This document shows, one piece after another, positions 56,547-64,000 of a stretch of DNA of 64,000 nt. Positions within the stretch are counted from its first letter, which is position 1, and each line of letters opens with the position of its first letter. The translations under genes were made by a program, and so were the position numbers. This DNA comes from Bacteroidaceae bacterium. GTDB lineage: Bacteria; Bacteroidota; Bacteroidia; Bacteroidales; Bacteroidaceae. The notes below the pieces were generated by a model. That model searched no databases. It saw nothing but the letters and a program-made list of their open reading frames with translations, and was not told where the DNA came from. The stretch is taken from NCBI GenBank assembly GCA_016280855.1, contig JAEEHP010000023.1:1-64000 (forward strand). The letters run 5' to 3'.

Positions 56547-57234
56547 CATATTCCTGTGCTGTCTCACGGCCTGCTGCGTGCAGGCTCAGGAGCTACGCAT
56601 ACAGAACCGCCCCTATCTGGACCGGCGGTTCCTGCACTATGGCTTCTTCATCGGACTGAATATGATGGACATGGAGCCTGCCAACAACGGCTTCATTGAC
56701 CCTGAAACAGGAGAGCAGTGGTACACCGAAGTGGACAGCTACCAGCCTGGCTTCACGGTGGGTGTCCTGGGCGAGTTGCGACTGAGCCAAACATTAGGGC
56801 TGCGACTGCAACCGACCATCCACTTCGGGCAGAAGCACGTCGTATTCCACGAGCAAACGACGGGGCGCGACACGACGCAGAATCTTAAATCCACATATTT
56901 CGCTCTGCCGCTGAACCTGAAAATTGCAGCACCGCGCTACAACAATTTCCGCCCCTACGTTGTGCTGGGTGCATCGCCGACCATTGACCTCACGACACGC
57001 AAGCACGGCGCGCTGCTCACCGAGCGCTTCGACTGCTACCTCGAAATAGGCATGGGATGTGACATCTATCTCCCTTATTTCAAACTTATTCCCGAGCTGA
57101 AGTTCAGCTTCGGCCTGCGCGACATCCTTGTGCACAAGCGCAACGACCTGCTCGATGCATCGCTGATGAAATACACGCAATCCATCGACCGTGCCCCGGG
57201 AAAAATGATCTCTTTAGTCTTTTATTTCGAGTAG
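56527..57234 (+). CDS. porT: PorT-family outer membrane beta-barrel protein (T9SS-associated)
   Basis: RPYLDRRFLHYGFFIGLNMMDM...QPGFTVGVLGELRLSQTLGLRLQPTIHFGQKHVVF...TYFALPLNLKIAA. Confidence 0.82.
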   Translation: MMKRALFIFLCCLTACCVQAQELRIQNRPYLDRRFLHYGFFIGLNMMDMEPANNGFIDPETGEQWYTEVDSYQPGFTVGVLGELRLSQTLGLRLQPTIHFGQKHVVFHEQTTGRDTTQNLKSTYFALPLNLKIAAPRYNNFRPYVVLGASPTIDLTTRKHGALLTERFDCYLEIGMGCDIYLPYFKLIPELKFSFGLRDILVHKRNDLLDASLMKYTQSIDRAPGKMISLVFYFE

Positions 57235-57243
57235 CATTCGATT

Positions 57244-58887
57244 TCAGCGGGTGCTTTTGGTGTCCCTCCCCACCGTCAGGCGCAGTGTGCCGACATAACG
57301 GGCATTCTTGCCCATCTGATTGTTAGGCACGAGAATCCCATCGAGGTTCTTCAACAACTGAGGGTTAACGAAATAGGTATGGGAATGGCCGCCGATGACG
57401 ACATCGATGTTGCGCGTGGCTGGAATGAACTCATCGTCGCTGATGCCCGCGACTTTCCATCCGAGATGTGAGAGGCAAACAACGAGATCGCACTTTGCTT
57501 TATTCTTCAGATAGTCGGCGATGGGCTGCGCGGCGGCAATGGGATCGTTGTAGCGGACACCAGCGCAGGTGTGAGCCGACACAAGACCTTCCAGCTGAGG
57601 CGAGACACCGAGGATACCGATTTTCAATCCGTTGCGTTTGATAATCACGTAAGGCTTGACAATGCCTTCGCACGCCGTGCCCGTGAAGTCGTAATTGCAG
57701 CAGACGATGGGGAAGTGGGCCATACGGAACAGGCGCGCCATATTCTCCACGCCGAAGTCGAACTCATGGTTGCCAATCGTAGCGGCGTCGTAGCCCATCA
57801 GATTCATCAGCCCCACCTCGACGTCTCCATGATAGAGGTTGTAGTATGCCGAGCCTTGCGAGAAGTCGCCGGCATCAACCAGCAAGAGCTGCGGATCCCT
57901 TGCACGCAGGTCGTTTAACAATGCCGCACGACGTAGGTAACCGCCCTTGTCGGCTTGTGCCGTATCGGCGAGATTGGGATTAAGGGGTTCAACACAGGAA
58001 TGGGTGTCGTTGGTGTGCACGATGAGCAGTTCGCGCGTCTTGCTGCCGCCGACGGGTCGGATGCTCATCAATGTCTTCTCTGCTTCCTGCTGCGATGCCG
58101 CCGCCTGATGAACCGTCTCGCCAACGATGTTCATCGTGACACGTCCCTCGATGGCAGCATGAGCCTTCTGCCCTTGCTGATCCAGCAGCTTGACGTGCTT
58201 CATCAGCGTCTCGCGCACGAGTTCGTCGGTGTCGATTCGCTCCACGGCTTTCTTCATTGCCACGAGTTTGTCGTTGCCGTCAGCTACGTAGTCGAGCGTG
58301 GCAATGGTGTATATGCGATTGGGATCGATGGGTTGCCCGCCGATCGAAGCACTTTGGAGCTGCCCGTCGCTCGTGATGACGACGCGCACGACGCTGCTAA
58401 CACCTTCCCCCTTGACGGTGGCGATATTCTGCATCAGCTCCATGACGTCGCTACCCTTGAGCTTGACGATGGAGAATTTATTCTCGAACGGGGCGATGGC
58501 CATGATGTCGCCGCGGCACACACGGCCTTGAGGCAGCGCGGCACGGAGGCCGCCGATATTACAGAGGCCGAAGTCAGCCGTATAGCCCATGCGACGAGCG
58601 GCTGTTACGAAAGCGTCAGCGACCCAGTTGCTGAGCAGGCTTTCAGGACGATGACCAGGCATATAGACGGCGCTCTCACCGATATAGGGCATCCTGAGGC
58701 TGTCCACTCCGACATGGTAGGGAGCGATGAAAGCGGTAACCTTGGCATCGGGATGCGCATCCAAAGCTTTGGTGACTTCTATGCGATGAGGAACAACGCT
58801 GAGCAACTGATAGGGTGTGCTCTGGCAGCCCGTCAACACGAAAAGGATGACAAGGCTTGAGATGATGGAACGATAGGAGGTATTCAT
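57244..58887 (-). CDS. 5'-nucleotidase/metallophosphatase with reversed domain order
   Basis: Lipobox VLTGCQ; N-half 5_nucleotid_C-like (NWVADAF...GGLRAALPQG); C-half metallophosphatase (HTNDTHSCVEP...DAGDFSQGS...GNHEFDFG...IGGHSHTY). Confidence 0.88.
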   Translation of the reverse strand: MNTSYRSIISSLVILFVLTGCQSTPYQLLSVVPHRIEVTKALDAHPDAKVTAFIAPYHVGVDSLRMPYIGESAVYMPGHRPESLLSNWVADAFVTAARRMGYTADFGLCNIGGLRAALPQGRVCRGDIMAIAPFENKFSIVKLKGSDVMELMQNIATVKGEGVSSVVRVVITSDGQLQSASIGGQPIDPNRIYTIATLDYVADGNDKLVAMKKAVERIDTDELVRETLMKHVKLLDQQGQKAHAAIEGRVTMNIVGETVHQAAASQQEAEKTLMSIRPVGGSKTRELLIVHTNDTHSCVEPLNPNLADTAQADKGGYLRRAALLNDLRARDPQLLLVDAGDFSQGSAYYNLYHGDVEVGLMNLMGYDAATIGNHEFDFGVENMARLFRMAHFPIVCCNYDFTGTACEGIVKPYVIIKRNGLKIGILGVSPQLEGLVSAHTCAGVRYNDPIAAAQPIADYLKNKAKCDLVVCLSHLGWKVAGISDDEFIPATRNIDVVIGGHSHTYFVNPQLLKNLDGILVPNNQMGKNARYVGTLRLTVGRDTKSTR

Positions 58888-58906
58888 TGTTTAAAGAGTG
58901 AAAAGT

Positions 58907-61408
58907 TCATTCTCCACTGATCACCAGTGTAGCTTTTTTCAGGCCTTTAGCTGATGCTTCGAGGGTGATGGTGCCCGGTCGGTTACTGCTTTGGACGATG
59001 GCGGTGAGCTGTCCGGCGAAGGCATGATGCTGAGGCAGATGGAAGAGGTCGAGGTTGGAGGCGTCGCCATTGGCTGCGGCTCGGAAACGGCCTGCTCCCT
59101 TGACCTTGAAGGAGACGAGGTCGGCAGCATCAGGAATGAGATTGCCGTCGCGGTCCACGACACGCACGGTGACATAGCAGAGGTCTTCGCCGTCGGCGGC
59201 GAGGCGCGTGCGGTCGGGGATGAGTTCGAGATGATGAGGACGGCCGGCTGTCTTCACGGTGACGCTGGACTCATTGGTCTGACCGGGATAGTGGGCGACC
59301 ACTTTAATCTCGCCCGGCTCATACTTCACGTTGGTCCACATGAGACGGTAGCGACGCTGAAGCCACAGGCTGTCGCCGGCAGCTTTGGCGGCCAGCGCTT
59401 CCTCGCGCGAGTACTTATATTGTATGCCCTGGCTCTTGCCGTTGACAAAGAGTTCGGCAGCAGGGGCATCGGTATAGACGAAGACGGGCACCACCTGTCC
59501 TTCATGGCCGGGCCACGTCCAATGGGGAAGCACATGCAGCGTGTGCTCACGGCGGTTCCAGATACTGCGGTAGAGGTAGTAGCGATCCTTGGGAATAGAA
59601 GCTAAATCAATGATGCCGAACACACTGGAATGCGAGGGCCAGGCATTAGTGTCGTAGGGCGAGGGCTCGCCGAGGTAGTCGAAGCCTGTCCACACGAACT
59701 GACCCATCTCCCATTCGTAGTCGTCAGCATTCGCAAAATCGACGTCTGGCGTATTGGACCACCAGCAATACTCGAGGTCGTAACCGCTGCACTGATGGTC
59801 GGGGTAGAGAGCACCAGCCCGCAGACGTGCCGGCAGCTTATAAACACCTCGGCTACTGACGGTAGAACTGGTCTCACTGCCGAGGACGACGTTCTTGGGC
59901 AGACGGGCATAAGCTTCCTCATAGCGGTTGGCACGATAGTTGAAACCCGGGATATCGAGCTGGGCTGCAAAACCGTTATTCATCGCACAATCCACCTGAT
60001 CCATGCCACAAGTGACAGGGCGTGTCGGATCCTCGCGATGGCAGATGTCCTGCAGGAAGCGGGCAACCTTGTAGCCGTCGGGAGAGCATTGCGTCGGCAC
60101 TTCATTGCCGATGCTCCACATGACGACACTGGCGTTATTGCGATAGTGATGCACCATATTGAGCATATCTTTCTCAGCCCATTCCTTGAAGAAACGGTGG
60201 TAACCATTCTTGCACTTGGCACGGTCCCATTCGTCGAAGGGCTCGACCATCATCATGAAACCCATGGAATCGCAGAGCTCTACGAGCTCGGGAGCCGGCA
60301 TATTATGACTCGTGCGGATGGCATCGCAACCCATCTCCTTCAGCAGGGTGAGCTGGCGGCGCAGCGCGGCGCGGTTGATGGCAGCGCCCAAGGGACCGAG
60401 GTCGTGATGATTGCACACGCCTTGGAACTTACGCCGCTGACCATTGAGGAAGAACCCTCGGTCAGGCACGACATCGATGCTCCTGATGCCGAATACCGTA
60501 GAGTAGGTATCCAGGAGGGTGTCATCGCTGAAGACGCGCGTGACAGCCTTATATAAATAAGGTGTTTCGGGTGACCACAACTTGGGATTAGGCACAAAGA
60601 GATTCTGCTGCAGCGGTAAGCCGTGGGCCACGGTCTGCACATTCTCTTTCTCACTGACGGGTCGTCCGTCGGGACCGAGGATCACAGTCTTCAAACGAAG
60701 CGTCTTGCCCTCGGCGTTGGCGATAGTGGCCTTCAGAGTGACTGAGGCAGCATCGGAGAGCTGTTTCGTCGTCACCTGCGTACCCCAGACATCGACGTGA
60801 ATGTCAGAAGTCGTGACAACATGTACATTGCGGTATATGCCTGCGCCACAGTACCAACGGCTGCTCTCGGCACGGTTCTCGAGGCGCACAGCAAGGGTAT
60901 TGGGCGTCCCGTCCTTGTGAATCAGGTCAGTTACGTCAACGTAGAACGAGTTGTAGCCATAGGGCCAGAATATCGCCTCTTGGCCGTTGACATAGACGCG
61001 CGCCTCGCTCATTGCCCCGTCGAAGATGAGAGTTGTCCGTGAGGCTGACTTTGAACCTTCAACGTTCACTCTTGAACTTTCAACTTTAAACTGCGTCCTA
61101 TACCATCCAACTCCGATGTAGGGCAGTCCGCCCGTGCGCCCCGTCTTGAGGCTGGCTTCCTTCTCGCCATTCTGCGTGACGGCTACGTTTTGGAGATCAT
61201 ATTCGCTGCCGAAGGGACCTTTAATAGCCCAGTCGTGCGGCACGCTGACGCGCTCCCATTTGCTGTCGTCGAAAGAGGGTTGTTCAGCACCTGGTTGTTC
61301 ACCACGAATGAAACGCCATCCGTCGCGCAACAGTTGTTCGCTGCGCTGAGCGTGGACGGGCATTAAAAAGAGAGCCATTACGGCCATGAAAACGTTAAAT
61401 CTGTGCAT
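58907..61408 (-). CDS. GH2 beta-galactosidase-family enzyme
   Basis: WERVSVPHDWAIKGPF, GVGWYRTQF, MWSIGNEVPTQ, C-terminal DUF4982/Ig-like. Confidence 0.93.
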   Translation of the reverse strand: MHRFNVFMAVMALFLMPVHAQRSEQLLRDGWRFIRGEQPGAEQPSFDDSKWERVSVPHDWAIKGPFGSEYDLQNVAVTQNGEKEASLKTGRTGGLPYIGVGWYRTQFKVESSRVNVEGSKSASRTTLIFDGAMSEARVYVNGQEAIFWPYGYNSFYVDVTDLIHKDGTPNTLAVRLENRAESSRWYCGAGIYRNVHVVTTSDIHVDVWGTQVTTKQLSDAASVTLKATIANAEGKTLRLKTVILGPDGRPVSEKENVQTVAHGLPLQQNLFVPNPKLWSPETPYLYKAVTRVFSDDTLLDTYSTVFGIRSIDVVPDRGFFLNGQRRKFQGVCNHHDLGPLGAAINRAALRRQLTLLKEMGCDAIRTSHNMPAPELVELCDSMGFMMMVEPFDEWDRAKCKNGYHRFFKEWAEKDMLNMVHHYRNNASVVMWSIGNEVPTQCSPDGYKVARFLQDICHREDPTRPVTCGMDQVDCAMNNGFAAQLDIPGFNYRANRYEEAYARLPKNVVLGSETSSTVSSRGVYKLPARLRAGALYPDHQCSGYDLEYCWWSNTPDVDFANADDYEWEMGQFVWTGFDYLGEPSPYDTNAWPSHSSVFGIIDLASIPKDRYYLYRSIWNRREHTLHVLPHWTWPGHEGQVVPVFVYTDAPAAELFVNGKSQGIQYKYSREEALAAKAAGDSLWLQRRYRLMWTNVKYEPGEIKVVAHYPGQTNESSVTVKTAGRPHHLELIPDRTRLAADGEDLCYVTVRVVDRDGNLIPDAADLVSFKVKGAGRFRAAANGDASNLDLFHLPQHHAFAGQLTAIVQSSNRPGTITLEASAKGLKKATLVISGE
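61049..61091. repeat. 7-8 bp array (GTTGAAA-like) inside the GH2 gene, in frame
   Basis: Minus strand GTTTAAAGTTGAAAGTTCAAGAGTGAACGTTGAAGGTTCAAAG. Confidence 0.75.
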
Positions 61409-61437
61409 AATCTGTTATTTTGTCTTTGATTTGAGGG

Positions 61438-61445
61438 CAAAGATA
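61438..61445 (-). promoter_or_regulatory. -7 element TATCTTTG for GH2 gene
   Basis: CAAAGATA on plus strand. Confidence 0.65.
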
Positions 61446-61489
61446 AGTAGTTTTTTCCAAACTCTGCTCGTCAATTGCAAAAAACTTAC

Positions 61490-61497
61490 TATCTTTG
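61490..61497 (+). promoter_or_regulatory. -7 element TATCTTTG for lptF/G-like gene
   Basis: GCAAAAAACTTACTATCTTTGCG. Confidence 0.7.
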
Positions 61498-61507
61498 CGC
61501 CGCTTTT

Positions 61508-63481
61508 ATGGCCGCAACGATGAAAATCATCAAGAAACTCGACATATTTATTCTTAAGCAGTTCTGTCTGTTGTTCGCCGGCACTTTCTTCATCGTACTG
61601 TTCATTTTCATGATGCAGTTCCTGTGGAAGTGGGTCGACGAGCTTATCGGCAAGGGCTTGAGCCTCGACGTGTTGGGACGTTTCTTCTTCTATGCCGCGA
61701 TGACACTCGTTCCCGGCTCTTTTCCGCTGGCGCTGCTATTGGCTTCGCTGATCAGCTTCGGCAACTTGGGCGAGCGCCTGGAGTTGCTGGCGATGAAGTC
61801 AGCGGGCATACCCTTGGTGAGGATACTGCGTCCGGTTATCGTATTCTCGGTTTTCGTGGCTTTCGGTTCTTTCTACTTCCAGAACGTCGTCTCTCCCGAA
61901 TCGAGCAAGCAGCTGGCTGCACTCATCTATTCTATGCGCCAGAAGTCGCCCGAGCTGGAAATACCGGAGGGAGTGTTCTACAACGAGATTCCCGGCTATA
62001 ACCTCTTCGTCGAGCACAAGGATACCGAGAAAGGAATGCTCTATGGCATCATGATTTATAATCAGGGCGCCAGCTTCGACGACACACAGGTCGTTCTTGC
62101 CGACTCCGGCCGCCTGCAGAGCACTGCCGACCAAAAGCATCTCCAGCTCACGCTCTACGACGGCCAGCGCTTCCGGAATATGCAAAACACGGGCAGCGCC
62201 ATGGATCGTACGACGGTACCCTATATGCGCGAGACCTTCAAGTCGGAAGTGGACTTGATACCTTTCGACAACTCGCTCGACCTGATGGATGCGTCGCTTT
62301 TCGACAACGATGCGCGAACGAAGGATTTGAAGATGCTCACCAGGGGCATCGACTCCCTGCGTTCAGCGCTCGATTCTACAGGTCGCGATCAGTACATGCA
62401 ATATTCCTACAGTTTCCTTCTTCACACGCGTTTGGAGGGTCGCAAGGACTCGGCCATGCTCAGGAATCGCGTCGCTACGCAGCCCCGCAATCTCGACACG
62501 GTCTATGCCCACATCCCCGACGAAGTACGCGGAAAGATAGCGTCATCAGCTTTAGACCGTGCCAACAGCGGCCAGCAGCAGACTTCGATGATGGCGGAAA
62601 TCAGCACCTTCAACAACCGTGTGCTGCGCACCCACCAGCTGGAACGGCATAAGAAGTTCACGCTGTCGCTGGCTTGCATTGTGTTCTTCTTCATCGGCGC
62701 TCCCCTAGGCGCCATCATCCGCAAGGGAGGATTAGGACTGCCGGTAGTCGTTTCCGTCATCATCTTCATCCTCTACTATATTGTCAACCATTTCGGCGAG
62801 GTGATGGTGAAGAACGGAACCATGGATCCCGTGTTCGGCTCATGGCTCAGCACGATGGTGCTGGCGCCTATCGGCGGTTGGCTGACGTGGAAGTCCAATC
62901 AGGATTCTGCCGTCTTCAACTGGGAAGGCTACCAGCGCTTCTTCCGTCGTTTCCTCGGACTGCGCCAACACCGCAACATCGCCATGAAGGAGGTCATCAT
63001 GGAGGACCCCGACTACGAGCGTCTGCTACCCGAGCTCCAACAGTTCAGTGCCGACTGTTCGACCTACGTGCAACAGCGCCGTTTGTATCAGATTCCCAAC
63101 TACTTCCGTGTCTTCTTCCGCTACGAGCCCGACACCGTAGTCATGGAACTTTGCGAACGCCTCGAAGCGCTCATCCTCGAACTCGCCAATTCCAGTGATA
63201 TATTCATCCTCTCCACCCTCAACGATATGCCCATCGTGGCACCAGACGCCCATACACGTCCGTTCCGCAATGCCCGCCGCAACATGATTGTCGGCGTGCT
63301 GTTCCCCATCGGCATTATCCTTTGGATTCGCATCTGGCGCTATCGTCTGCGACTCTGGCGCGATATGGAGCAGCTGCAAAAGCAAGTGGGCTTCATCTGC
63401 CAGCGCATCGTCAAGGAGCACCTGCCACAAAAGCCTGCGGCTGAAACCATTGTAGAAACAGAAGAAACAAATTCGCTATGA
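61508..63481 (+). CDS. LptF/LptG (YjgP/YjgQ) family permease
   Basis: [42 protein letters not shown]...[29 protein letters not shown]; start placed after the promoter (61508 or 61520). Confidence 0.92.
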   Translation: MAATMKIIKKLDIFILKQFCLLFAGTFFIVLFIFMMQFLWKWVDELIGKGLSLDVLGRFFFYAAMTLVPGSFPLALLLASLISFGNLGERLELLAMKSAGIPLVRILRPVIVFSVFVAFGSFYFQNVVSPESSKQLAALIYSMRQKSPELEIPEGVFYNEIPGYNLFVEHKDTEKGMLYGIMIYNQGASFDDTQVVLADSGRLQSTADQKHLQLTLYDGQRFRNMQNTGSAMDRTTVPYMRETFKSEVDLIPFDNSLDLMDASLFDNDARTKDLKMLTRGIDSLRSALDSTGRDQYMQYSYSFLLHTRLEGRKDSAMLRNRVATQPRNLDTVYAHIPDEVRGKIASSALDRANSGQQQTSMMAEISTFNNRVLRTHQLERHKKFTLSLACIVFFFIGAPLGAIIRKGGLGLPVVVSVIIFILYYIVNHFGEVMVKNGTMDPVFGSWLSTMVLAPIGGWLTWKSNQDSAVFNWEGYQRFFRRFLGLRQHRNIAMKEVIMEDPDYERLLPELQQFSADCSTYVQQRRLYQIPNYFRVFFRYEPDTVVMELCERLEALILELANSSDIFILSTLNDMPIVAPDAHTRPFRNARRNMIVGVLFPIGIILWIRIWRYRLRLWRDMEQLQKQVGFICQRIVKEHLPQKPAAETIVETEETNSL

Positions 63482-64000
63482 TAGAACTTTCATCCATTCA
63501 GGATGCCATCAACGATTTTCGCGAAGGCCGTTTCGTCATCGTTGTCGATGACGAGGACCGCGAGAATGAGGGCGATTTCATCATCGCCGCCGAGAAAATC
63601 ACGCCCGAGAAAGTCAACTTCATGCTACGCGAAGGGCGTGGCGTGCTCTGTGCACCCATCACCATCAGCCGTGCCCAGCAGCTCGAACTACCTCATCAGG
63701 TGCAAGATAACACCTCCATGTTGGGCACACCCTTCACGGTAACCGTCGATAAGCTCGAAGGCTGCACCACAGGTGTGAGTGCCGCCGACCGCGCTGCCAC
63801 GATTCTCCACTTGGCCAACCCCGAGGCCAAGGCCGCCGATTTCGGTCGTCCGGGACACATCAACCCGCTGTACGCCCAGGACCGCGGAGTGCTGCGTCGC
63901 GCCGGTCACACCGAGGCCGCCATCGACCTTGCCCGCCTCGCCGGACTCCAGCCTGCTGCTGCGCTCATCGAGATCCTGAACCCCGATGGCACGATGGCCC
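63478..64000 (+). CDS. ribB: 3,4-dihydroxy-2-butanone-4-phosphate synthase (RibB/RibBA), truncated by window end
   Basis: Translated from ATG 63478: [61 protein letters not shown]. Confidence 0.94.
   Translation, partial: MIELSSIQDAINDFREGRFVIVVDDEDRENEGDFIIAAEKITPEKVNFMLREGRGVLCAPITISRAQQLELPHQVQDNTSMLGTPFTVTVDKLEGCTTGVSAADRAATILHLANPEAKAADFGRPGHINPLYAQDRGVLRRAGHTEAAIDLARLAGLQPAAALIEILNPDGTMA

Overview
This 64-kb window looks like a chromosomal segment of a Bacteroidota, most like Prevotella. The evidence is TAnnTTTG-type promoters, a PorT homologue, GH92/GH2/GH13 enzymes, a fimbrillin-like lipoprotein, DUF-type Bacteroidota proteins and few Shine-Dalgarno sites. Positions ~159-28430 form a long co-oriented exopolysaccharide/capsule locus: glycosyltransferases, Wzy-like polymerase, priming sugar transferase, Wza, fused Wzc/BY-kinase, Wzx, pyruvyl transferase, a fatty-acid-like ACP/SDR/2xKASIII module and a sulfatase-fold transferase. 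Embedded in it is a PqqD-like/nucleotidyltransferase/59-aa-peptide cassette that the ORF track misses. The remainder is mostly core genes (tadA, parAB, mltD-like, relA/spoT, xseAB, ilvE, trmB, rsgA, frr, lptF/G-like, ribB) plus surface and glycan genes, including a VTC-DUF4956-DUF2490-PF14262 polyphosphate-type cluster. The most unusual signal is a pervasive repeat system. Short 7-9 bp words, different at nearly every locus, are tandemly iterated at gene borders. They often run from the stop codon of one gene to the start codon of the next. One version is fused in an identical layout to the -7 box of three promoters: (CTTTCAA)4-N8-TAnCTTTG. Array-armed hairpins and GC-rich palindromes are also carried in frame inside conserved genes (two glycosyltransferases, trmB, rsgA, a GH2 enzyme). 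This resembles the Rickettsia palindromic elements in concept. All family calls were made by eye from sequence motifs; no database searches were run.
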